Positions 6,531 through 13,383 of a DNA stretch of 13,934 bases are shown here, piece by piece. The notes under the pieces are model-generated. The model ran no database searches. It had not been told where the DNA came from and saw only the letters and a list, made by a program, of their open reading frames with translations. Numbering within the stretch: position 1 is the first letter of the stretch; every line of letters starts with the position of its first letter. The stretch is from DATJJW01 sp035491935 (GTDB lineage: Bacteria > Pseudomonadota > Alphaproteobacteria > ATCC43930 > CGMCC-115725), in assembly GCA_035491935.1 (NCBI GenBank), contig DATJJW010000268.1, forward strand, positions 1 through 13,934. Direction: 5' to 3'. The position numbers were made by a program, and so were the translations under genes.

Positions 6531-7070
6531 CTAGAGCGGGTTGAGCTCGATCCCCTTCACCGCGGCAAGGCGCTGAACCGCCGCGTCCGGCTGATGCAGG
6601 ACGCCATGCTCGTACGCCACCACGGTAAGGCTGTCACCGAAACCCGCGATCAACTCGGCCGGTAGCAGGTGATGGTGCGCGCTTGCCGGCCGGCCGAAGC
6701 GCTCATGGCCGCGTGCATAGGTCTGGTAGATCAAGGCGCCGCTCGGCTGCAGCAGTCGGACCAGACGCGGCCAGGTCGGACGGAAGAGATAGCTGGTGAC
6801 GATGATGCCGGCGAAGCTTTCGGGTGTGGACCAGTCCCAGTCGCCGCCATCCTCCAGATCGGTCTCGATGATCTCGACGCCTGCGGTACCTTGAAGGTCG
6901 GCCAGGCTCGACACGTTGCGGTCGACGGCAACGACGCCATGGCCGCGGCCCAGGAAAAACCGGCTGTGCCGCCCGCCCCCGGCTGCGAGGTCGAGCACGC
7001 GTCCCCCCGCCGGGATCAGATGCGCCCAGCGCCTGACCCAGGCCGCCGGCACGCCAAAAGGATCGCTCAC
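6531..7070 (-). CDS. Class I SAM-dependent methyltransferase, small, substrate unknown
   Basis: A 179-residue Rossmann-fold methyltransferase. Motif I is VLDLAAGGGRHS at about residues 26-37, followed by the acidic end of strand 2 (VVAVDRN) and a motif near IIETDLEDGGDWDW. The length is close to the bare catalytic core, so there is no separate substrate domain; it resembles the short TehB-like and unassigned methyltransferases of proteobacteria. GTG 7070 gives MSDPFGVPAAW and has GGAG (7082-7079) at an 8-base spacer; GTG 7073 and TTG 7097 are also in frame but fit less well. It is divergent from the DUF1178 gene across 58 bp and convergent with the permease. Cytoplasmic; the acceptor molecule cannot be predicted. 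Confidence 0.8.
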   Translation of the reverse strand: MSDPFGVPAAWVRRWAHLIPAGGRVLDLAAGGGRHSRFFLGRGHGVVAVDRNVSSLADLQGTAGVEIIETDLEDGGDWDWSTPESFAGIIVTSYLFRPTWPRLVRLLQPSGALIYQTYARGHERFGRPASAHHHLLPAELIAGFGDSLTVVAYEHGVLHQPDAAVQRLAAVKGIELNPL

Positions 7071-7084
7071 CACCTTTGCTCCAT

Positions 7085-7097
7085 TTGCACTATGCAA
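7085..7097. promoter_or_regulatory. Perfect 13-bp dyad in the methyltransferase/DUF1178 divergent gap
   Basis: TTGCA-CTA-TGCAA is a perfect inverted repeat placed between the two divergent starts (7070 and 7129), where an operator serving one or both genes could lie. The arms are short and the binding protein is unknown, so this is a candidate only. Confidence 0.3.
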
Positions 7098-7128
7098 TTC
7101 CGTGACGCTCCATCATCCTAGATGCGCC

Positions 7129-7608
7129 ATGATCCACTATGATTTGCAATGCAAGAACGGTCATGTCTTCGAGGCGTGGTTCCGTAGCAGTAGCGACTTC
7201 GACACCCAGGCGGCGTCCGGAATCGTTGTCTGCCCGCATTGCCAGGATACCGGCATCACCCGCGCATTGATGGCACCCAACGTCGCCAAGAAGGGCAACG
7301 CCAAAATCGAGCCGATGCCGCGTCCCTCGAACGAGACGGCCGCGAATCCGCCGGTACCCCAGGCAGCCGATCAGCCGGCACCGCCTGAGATCGCCGTGCG
7401 CCAGGCGCTGCGCGCACTGCGCCAGGTCGTCGAGAAGAATTTCGAGCATGTCGGCAGCCGCTTCGCCGAGGAAGCGCGCAAGATCCACTACGGCGAGACC
7501 GATGCGCGCGCGATCTATGGCGACACCACGCCCGAGCAGGCGGAGGCGCTGGCCGACGAGGGCATCGCCGTCAGCAGCATCCCCTGGCTGCGCGAGACCG
7601 ACAGCTAG
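7129..7608 (+). CDS. DUF1178 family zinc-ribbon-like protein
   Basis: A 159-residue protein of the DUF1178 family, recognised by the start MIHYDLQCKNGHVFEAWF. Probable metal ligands are C8 and H12 (CKNGH) and C35/C38 (CPHC), as in small zinc ribbons. Residues 52-85 are a Pro/Ala/Asn-rich linker. The C-terminal part (about 86-159) is the conserved helical region with ARKIHYGETDARAIYGD and ending in GIAVSSIPWL. The family is widespread in proteobacteria with no settled function; I assign none. ATG 7129 matches the family N-terminus exactly; no good Shine-Dalgarno precedes it, and the frame is open far upstream without coding character. In related bacteria the gene often lies next to the Nit1-type amidase, here about 5.2 kb away. 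Confidence 0.9.
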   Translation: MIHYDLQCKNGHVFEAWFRSSSDFDTQAASGIVVCPHCQDTGITRALMAPNVAKKGNAKIEPMPRPSNETAANPPVPQAADQPAPPEIAVRQALRALRQVVEKNFEHVGSRFAEEARKIHYGETDARAIYGDTTPEQAEALADEGIAVSSIPWLRETDS

Positions 7609-7649
7609 AGGCGGCATTGGACGTCGATGCGACTAGATCGCTCGTCGTT

Positions 7650-7677
7650 CCCGGAAACCGGGCAGGCGATACCTGCC
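7650..7677. terminator. Two overlapping hairpins between convergent DUF1178 and ubiG genes
   Basis: GGCAGG (7661-7666) pairs with CCTGCC (7672-7677) over a 5-base loop and directly touches the ubiG stop codon on the minus strand. CCCGG (7650-7654) pairs with CCGGG (7658-7662) over AAA. The two stems share 7661-7662, so they are alternatives. There is no T-run; a bidirectional transcript-end function is likely but unproven. Confidence 0.45.
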
Positions 7678-8430
7678 TCAGAACTTCTCCGCGCTCAGCA
7701 TGTAGTTGATGTCGAGCTGCCGGCTGGTACGCCAGCCGCCGGTCTTGAGGTCGAGGCTGAGACCCGTGACGTCCAGCACGTTCAAGCCGGCCCGGCGCAG
7801 CGGCCGCGCCACTTCCGAGGGCTTCAGGAACTTGCGCCAGTCATGAGTGCCGGGCGGGACCCAGCCCAGCACGTATTCCGCGCCGAACTTGGCCAGCGCC
7901 AGGGCCTTGGCGGTGCGGTTGATGGTCGAGAGCACGACCAGCCCCCCCGGCTTCACCAGCTCGGCGACGCTGTCGAGGAACAGGGCCGGGTCGGCGACAT
8001 GCTCGACCACCTCCAACGCCAGAACCACGTCGAAGCCCGGCTGGCCCCGACGCTCGGCGGCCAGCGCCTCGACCGTCGAGACGCGGTAGTCGATGTTGAG
8101 GCCGCCGGCATCCGCATGCACAGCGGCTATGTCGAGTCCCGCCTCGGCCGCGTCGATGCCGGTGACATCGAAGCCCAGCCGTGCCATCGGCTCGGCGATC
8201 AGCCCACCGCCGCAGCCGATATCCAGCAGCTTGAGGCCGCCGAAAGGCGCGATCTTGGCATCGTCCAGCCCGAAATGCTCGACGGCGCGGCAGCGGATGT
8301 AGCCGATGCGCGCGGGATTGATCTTGTGCAACTGGGCGAATTTGCCATCGGGCTTCCACCACTCGGCGGCGATGGCCGCAAACTGCGCGACCTCGGCGGG
8401 TTCGATGGTGGTGGTGAGGGATTCGGACAC
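7678..8430 (-). CDS. ubiG: Ubiquinone biosynthesis O-methyltransferase UbiG
   Basis: A 250-residue class I methyltransferase of the usual UbiG length. The N-terminus has the family's EVAQFAAIAAEWWKPDGKF..LHKINPARIGYI, motif I is LLDIGCGGGLIAEPMARLG, then DVTGIDAA, and further on come VLALEVVEHVADPALFL and the late HDWRKFLKPSE. UbiG performs both O-methylation steps of ubiquinone synthesis, using S-adenosylmethionine, at the cytoplasmic face of the membrane. GTG 8430 is preceded by AGGAG (8439-8443) with an 8-base spacer; the open frame further upstream does not resemble UbiG. It is divergent from lysC across 181 bp, an arrangement common in alphaproteobacteria. High confidence. Confidence 0.95.
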   Translation of the reverse strand: MSESLTTTIEPAEVAQFAAIAAEWWKPDGKFAQLHKINPARIGYIRCRAVEHFGLDDAKIAPFGGLKLLDIGCGGGLIAEPMARLGFDVTGIDAAEAGLDIAAVHADAGGLNIDYRVSTVEALAAERRGQPGFDVVLALEVVEHVADPALFLDSVAELVKPGGLVVLSTINRTAKALALAKFGAEYVLGWVPPGTHDWRKFLKPSEVARPLRRAGLNVLDVTGLSLDLKTGGWRTSRQLDINYMLSAEKF

Positions 8431-8508
8431 GTGCGGAGCTCCTGTACTTTCGCGCCGAGGCCTGGCAACCATGCATGACAGTCGTTCAGCCGGCAATATG
8501 GGGGCCGA

Positions 8509-8542
8509 CTTGCCTCCGCGGCGGCGGCAAGAGTATGTATAG
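8509..8542. promoter_or_regulatory. Hairpin and weak promoter candidate in the ubiG/lysC intergenic region
   Basis: CTTGCC (8509-8514) pairs with GGCAAG (8526-8531). Two inner C-G pairs follow one mismatch, over the loop GCGGC. On the plus strand TTGCCT (8510-8515) and TATGTA (8534-8539), 18 bp apart, could form a poor -35/-10 pair for lysC, with the hairpin sitting in the spacer. The remaining bases of the 181-bp gap show no riboswitch-like layout and no small gene that I can support. Confidence 0.3.
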
Positions 8543-8611
8543 CCGCCACGGCCGGCAACCCATGTCATTGTCCGCCCCAAAAACACATTCTCAGCAGGCA
8601 AAAGTTACAAT

Positions 8612-9835
8612 ATGGCGCGCATCGTCATGAAATTCGGCGGCACGTCCGTCGCCGACCCTGATCGTATCAAGGCAGTCGCCCAGCGCGTGAAACGCGAAGT
8701 CGACACCGGCAATGAGGTCATCGTCGTCGTGTCCGCCATGGCCGGCGCCACCAACCAGCTGGTATCCTGGACCAATGAGATCGCGCCGCTGCATGATGCG
8801 CGCGAATACGATGCGGTCGTGGCCTCCGGCGAGCAGGTGACCGCGGGCCTGACCGCGCTCGCCCTGCAGCAGATCGGCGTGCAGGCACGCTCCTGGCTGG
8901 GATGGCAGGTGGCGATCCAGACGGACGATGCCCATGGCAAGGCGCGCATCCAGGCGATCGACCTCTCCGAGATCCGCGCCCGCACGGCGCGCGGCGAAGT
9001 GGCGGTGGTCGCCGGATTCCAGGGCGTCACGCCCAACAACCGCATCACCACGCTCGGCCGCGGCGGCTCCGACACCTCGGCGGTGGCGCTGGCCGCCGCC
9101 TTCGAGGCCGAGCGCTGCGACATCTTCACCGATGTCGAAGGCGTCTACACGACCGATCCCAGGATCGTGTCGCGGGCACGTAAACTTGATAAGATCACGT
9201 ATGAGGAGATGCTGGAGCTGGCGTCGCAAGGCGCCAAGGTCCTGCAGACCCGCTCGGTCGAGATGGCCATGAACCACAAGGTCCGGGTCCAGGTGCTGTC
9301 CAGCTTCGTGGACCGCCCCGGCACCCTGGTTGTTGAAGAGGACGAAATCTTGGAACAGCAAATCGTCAGCGGTATCGCCTACAGCCGGGACGAAGCGAAG
9401 ATCACCCTGGCCGGCGTCAAGGATCGGCCGGGCGTCGCCGCCGCGATCTTCGGGCCCCTGGCCGACACCAACATCAATGTCGACATGATCGTGCAGAACG
9501 TCTCGCGCGACGGCGCCACGACCGACATGACCTTCACCGTCGGCAAGGCGGATCTCGACCGTGCCATCAAGGTGCTCGAGTCGGCCCGCACGCAGCTGCA
9601 GTTCCAGTCGCTCGACGCCGACAGCAAGGTGGTGAAGATCTCCGTCGTCGGCGTCGGCATGCGCAGCCATGCCGGCGTGGCGCAGAAGATGTTCCAGACC
9701 CTGGCGGAGAAGCAGATCAACATCCAGGTGATTTCCACCTCCGAGATCAAGGTCGCGGTACTGGTGGCTGAGGAGTATCTGGAGCTGGCATTGCGCGCGC
9801 TCCACACCGCCTATGGCCTCGATGCGGCGGCGTAA
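8612..9835 (+). CDS. lysC: Aspartate kinase (aspartokinase)
   Basis: A 407-residue monofunctional aspartokinase. The amino-acid kinase domain (about 1-235) opens with KFGGTSV (7-13) and carries GRGGSDTSAVALA and FTDVEGVYTTDPRIV. Two ACT regulatory domains follow (about 265-345 and 346-407). The enzyme phosphorylates aspartate, the first step to lysine, diaminopimelate, threonine and methionine, in the cytoplasm; the ACT domains normally bind lysine and/or threonine for feedback inhibition. ATG 8612 gives the standard MARIVMKFGGTSV; only a weak AGG lies about 12 bases upstream. Length and domain plan match the Bacillus-type alpha subunit, and a possible internal start for a beta subunit exists at 9350. 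It is followed after 9 bp by a flavoprotein gene and then ptsP, probably one operon. Confidence 0.97.
   Translation: MARIVMKFGGTSVADPDRIKAVAQRVKREVDTGNEVIVVVSAMAGATNQLVSWTNEIAPLHDAREYDAVVASGEQVTAGLTALALQQIGVQARSWLGWQVAIQTDDAHGKARIQAIDLSEIRARTARGEVAVVAGFQGVTPNNRITTLGRGGSDTSAVALAAAFEAERCDIFTDVEGVYTTDPRIVSRARKLDKITYEEMLELASQGAKVLQTRSVEMAMNHKVRVQVLSSFVDRPGTLVVEEDEILEQQIVSGIAYSRDEAKITLAGVKDRPGVAAAIFGPLADTNINVDMIVQNVSRDGATTDMTFTVGKADLDRAIKVLESARTQLQFQSLDADSKVVKISVVGVGMRSHAGVAQKMFQTLAEKQINIQVISTSEIKVAVLVAEEYLELALRALHTAYGLDAAA
9335..9352 (+). promoter_or_regulatory. Candidate internal ribosome-binding site and TTG start within lysC
   Basis: GAAGAGGA (9335-9342) is followed by 7 bases and an in-frame TTG (9350-9352, residue 247). 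Initiation here would give a 161-residue polypeptide holding just the two ACT domains, the size and position of the beta subunit made from Bacillus and Corynebacterium lysC. The patch is A/G-rich against a GC-rich background. Not proven. Confidence 0.4.
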
Positions 9836-9844
9836 GGCCCGATC

Positions 9845-10927
9845 ATGAGCCTGGACGTCATGACCGGCGGCAGTGTCGCCGGCACGATACCGCATAAGCG
9901 ACTCGATGCGCTGTGGCAGCGCGGCTGCGATTTCCTCGGCAGCGAATTGGCCATTTTGGGCGGCGCCATGTCCTGGGTGTCGGAGCGCCATCTGGTGGCG
10001 GCGATCTCGAATGAGGGCGGCTTCGGCGTCATCGCCTCGGGCTCGATGAGCCCGGAGCTGCTATCCCGGGAGATCGATGGCACCAAGGACCTGACGCGCA
10101 AGCCCTTCGGCGTCAACCTGATCACCATGCATCCGCAGCTCGAACAGCTGATCGATGTCTGCATCGCCAAAGGCACGAGCCATATCGTGCTGGCCGGCGG
10201 CCTGCCGCCCGCGACCGCGATCCAGCGTATCAAGGCGGCAGGCATCAAGGCGGTCTGCTTTGCGCCCGCGCTGGTACTGGCGAAAAAGCTGGTGCGCATG
10301 GGCGTCGATGCGCTGATCATCGAAGGCATGGAAGCCGGCGGCCATATCGGACCGGTCGCGACCAGCGTGTTGGCGCAGGAGATCCTGCCCCACATCACCG
10401 AGGTGCCGGTATTCGTTGCCGGCGGCATCGGCCGGGGCGAGGCGATCGTCTCGTTCCTGGAGATGGGCGCCGCCGGCGTGCAGCTCGGCACAAGATTCGT
10501 CTGCGCCACGGAATCGATTGCGCACATCCGCTTCAAGCAGGCCTTCATCCGGGCGGCCGCGCGCGACGCCGTGCCGTCGGTGCAGCTGGACCCGCGTTTC
10601 CCGGTCATCCCGGTACGTGCGCTCACCAATGACGGCACGCGCCGCTTCAACGAGTTCCAGCGCGACGTGATCGAGCGCTTCAACGCGGGCAGCGTCAATC
10701 AGAAGGACGCGCAGCTCGAGATCGAGCATTTCTGGGCCGGGGCGTTGCGCCGCGCGGTCATCGATGGCGATATCGACAATGGCTCGGTCATGGCCGGACA
10801 AAGCGTCGGCATGGTAACCCGCGAGCAACCTATGCGGGAGATACTGGGCGAATTGGTCAGTCAGGCGAACCAGGCCCTGACCATCCGCGATCGTGCGGCC
10901 GGCGGCGTAGCCAACGGCGAAAACTGA
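9845..10927 (+). CDS. Nitronate monooxygenase family flavoprotein, FabK-like
   Basis: A 360-residue TIM-barrel FMN enzyme of the 2-nitropropane dioxygenase superfamily. Visible motifs in order are GGAMSWVSERHLVAAISNEGGFGVIASG, KPFGVN, GMEAGGHIGP with the conserved His at residue 167, VFVAGGIGRGE, GAAGVQLGTRFVCATES, and near the end GSVMAGQSVGMV. The EGMEAGGHIG and GSVMAGQ stretches with the intervening layout recall FabK, the flavin-dependent enoyl-ACP reductase, more than the denitrifying nitronate monooxygenases; from sequence alone I cannot separate the two. About 25 residues (MSLDVMTGG to RGCDFLG) precede the usual start region. ATG 9845 is 9 bases after the lysC stop, with TAAGG at that stop serving as a weak ribosome-binding site. 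The ptsP gene follows after 21 bp, so translation of the three is probably linked. Confidence 0.85.
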   Translation: MSLDVMTGGSVAGTIPHKRLDALWQRGCDFLGSELAILGGAMSWVSERHLVAAISNEGGFGVIASGSMSPELLSREIDGTKDLTRKPFGVNLITMHPQLEQLIDVCIAKGTSHIVLAGGLPPATAIQRIKAAGIKAVCFAPALVLAKKLVRMGVDALIIEGMEAGGHIGPVATSVLAQEILPHITEVPVFVAGGIGRGEAIVSFLEMGAAGVQLGTRFVCATESIAHIRFKQAFIRAAARDAVPSVQLDPRFPVIPVRALTNDGTRRFNEFQRDVIERFNAGSVNQKDAQLEIEHFWAGALRRAVIDGDIDNGSVMAGQSVGMVTREQPMREILGELVSQANQALTIRDRAAGGVANGEN

Positions 10928-10948
10928 CGACGATGCGAAGGGGGCGTC

Positions 10949-13237
10949 ATGGATGATGCGCTGCCGGCACGAACCGAGGACGGGTCCCACGCCCGGGGCG
11001 CTCGACGCCTGCTCGGCCGGCTGCGCCATCTCATGGCGGGCTCCGGCACCGTGCAGGAGCGGCTGGACGAGATCGTCCGCACCATCGCCGCGACCCTGGA
11101 GGCGGAGGTGTGCTCCGTCTATGTCAGGCGTGCGGGCGACATCCTCGAACTCTATGCCACCTTCGGCCTGTTCCCCGAGGCCGTCCACCGTACCAGGCTG
11201 CGAATCGGCGAAGGTCTGATCGGCGTCATCGCGGCCAGCGGCCGGGCGCTGTCCCTGTCGGATGCGCAATCGCACCCGGCCTTCGCCTACCGCCCGGAGA
11301 CGGGTGAAGAGGTCTATCAGTCGCTGATGGGCGTGCCGGTGCTGCGCTCCGGCCAGGTCTCGGGCGTCGTTGCGGTACAGAACCGCTCGCAGCGGACATA
11401 TACCGACGAGGAGATCGAGGCGCTCGAAACCGTCGCCATGGTGCTGGCCGAGCTTATCGCCGGCGGCAGCCTGGTCAATCCCGCCGAGTTGCATCCGACC
11501 GACGGCAATGCCACCCTGCCCCACCGCCTGGAGGGCATGCGCCTGGCTTCCGGCGTCGCCATCGGCCAGGCGGTGCTGCACAAGCCCGATATCGTCATCC
11601 GCCAGGTGGTGGCCGAAGACCCCGAGGCCGAGGCGGCCCGGCTGGAGACGGCGATCGCCGACATGCAGCTCGCCATCGACCGCCTGCTGGAAGCGCCGGA
11701 CATCGATGGTGAGCACCGCGACATCCTGGAAACCTACCGGATGTTTGCCGAGGATCGCGGTTGGCTGGGCCGCATTCGCGAAGCGGTCGATAGCGGCCTG
11801 ACGGCGGAAGCCGCCGTGCAGAAGGTGCGCGGCGACACGCGGCTGCGCATGAAGCAGATCAACGATCCCTATATCCGCGAACGCTTGAGCGATCTTGAGG
11901 ATCTGGCGGGCAGGCTGCAGAACCACCTCTCGGGCGACATGCCGCCATCGGTCAGCGGCGAGCTGCCGGACGAATTCGTGCTGGTCGCCCGCACTATGGG
12001 CCCGGCCGAGCTCCTGGAATACGACCGCCGGCGCCTGAAGGGCCTGGTGCTGGAGGAAGGTTCGCCCTCCTCCCATGTCGCGATCGTCGCCCATGCGCTG
12101 GACATCCCGGTCATCGGCCGGGTCAAGGGTGCGCTCGACCAGATCCAGGCCGGCGACCTGCTGGTCGTCGATGGCGACAGCGCCCAGGTGATGATCCGAC
12201 CGGGCGAGGACATCCAGCAGGAGATCGAACGGCGTCTGGGCGCGAGGCGCCACCGGCAGGAGGTCTATGCCAAGCTGCGGGACCTGCCGGCCCGCACGCT
12301 CGACGGCACGATGATCACGCTCAGCATGAATGCCGGGCTGGTGCTGGACCTGCCGGAACTGGAAGCGACCAATGCCGATGGCATCGGGCTCTACCGCACC
12401 GAACTGCCCTTCATGGTGCGCAGCGACTTCCCGTCGGTGACCGAGCAGATCGGTCTCTACAAGGGCATCCTGGATCATGCGGGCGGCAAGCCGGTCGTGT
12501 TCCGCACCCTCGATATCGGCGGCGACAAGCTGCTGCCCTACCTGCCGGAGATGCAGGAAGAGAACCCGGCCATGGGCTGGCGGGCGATCCGCATCGCGCT
12601 CGACCGGCCGAGCATGCTGCGCCACCAGCTGCGCGCGCTCATCCACGCCGCCGAAGGCCGGTCCTTCTCGGTCATGTTCCCGATGGTGGCCGAGGTGGCG
12701 GAACTGAACCAGGCCAAGCACATCCTGGCTCTGGAGCTGCAACGGGCGCGGCGGCGTGACATGGTCGTGCCGTCCGAGCTCAAGGTCGGCGCCATGATCG
12801 AGGTGCCGTCGCTGCTGTTCCAGCTGCCGACGCTGTGCCGCGAGGTCGATTTCGTCTCGGTCGGATCGAACGACCTGATGCAGTTCCTGTTCGCTCGCGA
12901 CCGCGGCAATCCTCGGCTGGCTTATCGCTACGACGTGCTGTCGCCGCCTGTGCTGGCTGTGCTGGCGGAGATCCTGGAGATGACGCGCCGGACCCAGGTG
13001 CCGGTCTCGGTCTGCGGCGGCATGGCCGCTTTGCCGATCGAGGCGCTGGTGCTGATCGGCATGGGCTTTCATTCGCTCTCGATGCCGCCCAATGCCATCG
13101 GCCCCGTCAAGGCGATGATCCGCTCGACCGACCTTCGCCCCTTGCGCCACTTCGTCGCCGGATTGCGCCATGTGGCCGACCACAGCATCCGGTCCAAGCT
13201 GCAGCAATATGCCCGCGACCATGGCATCGTGCTGTAA
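10949..13237 (+). CDS. ptsP: PtsP, enzyme I of the nitrogen phosphotransferase system, with GAF domain
   Basis: A 762-residue protein (the E. coli one is about 750). An N-terminal GAF domain at about 30-170 (TVQERLDEIVRTIAATL, then LMGVPVLRSGQVSGVVAVQNR) is the sensor that sets EI-Ntr apart from sugar-PTS enzyme I. The PEP-utiliser N domain follows (about 185-310), then the phosphorylated His at residue 376 (EGSPSSHVAIVAHAL). The C-terminal PEP-binding barrel (about 445-735) carries RTLDIGGDKLLPYL, MIEVPS, VGSNDLMQFLFARDR and the catalytic Cys at 689 (VSVCGGMA). It takes phosphate from PEP and passes it to NPr and EIIA-Ntr in the cytoplasm; in enterobacteria the GAF domain senses glutamine against 2-oxoglutarate. 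AGGGGG lies 4 bases before ATG 10949. Adjacency to lysC is frequent in alphaproteobacteria. All key residues are intact. Confidence 0.96.
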   Translation: MDDALPARTEDGSHARGARRLLGRLRHLMAGSGTVQERLDEIVRTIAATLEAEVCSVYVRRAGDILELYATFGLFPEAVHRTRLRIGEGLIGVIAASGRALSLSDAQSHPAFAYRPETGEEVYQSLMGVPVLRSGQVSGVVAVQNRSQRTYTDEEIEALETVAMVLAELIAGGSLVNPAELHPTDGNATLPHRLEGMRLASGVAIGQAVLHKPDIVIRQVVAEDPEAEAARLETAIADMQLAIDRLLEAPDIDGEHRDILETYRMFAEDRGWLGRIREAVDSGLTAEAAVQKVRGDTRLRMKQINDPYIRERLSDLEDLAGRLQNHLSGDMPPSVSGELPDEFVLVARTMGPAELLEYDRRRLKGLVLEEGSPSSHVAIVAHALDIPVIGRVKGALDQIQAGDLLVVDGDSAQVMIRPGEDIQQEIERRLGARRHRQEVYAKLRDLPARTLDGTMITLSMNAGLVLDLPELEATNADGIGLYRTELPFMVRSDFPSVTEQIGLYKGILDHAGGKPVVFRTLDIGGDKLLPYLPEMQEENPAMGWRAIRIALDRPSMLRHQLRALIHAAEGRSFSVMFPMVAEVAELNQAKHILALELQRARRRDMVVPSELKVGAMIEVPSLLFQLPTLCREVDFVSVGSNDLMQFLFARDRGNPRLAYRYDVLSPPVLAVLAEILEMTRRTQVPVSVCGGMAALPIEALVLIGMGFHSLSMPPNAIGPVKAMIRSTDLRPLRHFVAGLRHVADHSIRSKLQQYARDHGIVL

Positions 13238-13358
13238 TCGTCAGGCACTCGAATCGCCACACCATCAAATAATTTGCCGGAAAAAGGTTTGGGTAACAGC
13301 CGGAAGCTGATAAAACTCCGGTCGATTCGCGATGCGGCAGTAATTCGCCGGGCGAGCC

Positions 13359-13372
13359 TTAATAATTATTAA
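13359..13372. promoter_or_regulatory. Perfect AT-only palindrome before the rodZ-like gene
   Basis: TTAATAATTATTAA is a perfect 14-bp palindrome ending 11 bases before ATG 13384 and followed by CGTT, so that AACGTT (13371-13376) is a second overlapping palindrome. It lies in the 146-bp ptsP/rodZ-like gap, which is far more AT-rich than the rest of the window and the likely place for a promoter. The inner TATTAA (13367-13372) could be a -10 element for a near-leaderless transcript. TTAA-N6-TTAAC resembles but does not match the CtrA box (N7 spacing). Confidence 0.5.
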
Positions 13373-13383
13373 CGTTTGCCAGC

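Noticed and set aside
8431..8611. Lysine riboswitch upstream of lysC
   Set aside because: The 181-bp region lacks the length and the multi-helix layout of an L-box, and ubiG needs part of it for its own promoter. Only one simple hairpin was seen.
8591..9991. Open frame of 466 codons antisense to lysC
   Set aside because: Shadow of lysC: same low-information composition, no domain, and no start signal.
10061..13222. Very long open frame (about 1053 codons) on the minus strand over ptsP and the flavoprotein gene
   Set aside because: It is antisense to two well-recognised genes with intact motifs. Its translation is rich in His, Arg, Gln and Asp with no recognisable domain, as expected when a GC-rich gene with strong third-position bias is read on the opposite strand.
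13359..13373. Canonical CtrA binding site
   Set aside because: The two TTAA halves are 6 rather than 7 bases apart, so it was kept as an unassigned palindrome instead of being called CtrA.
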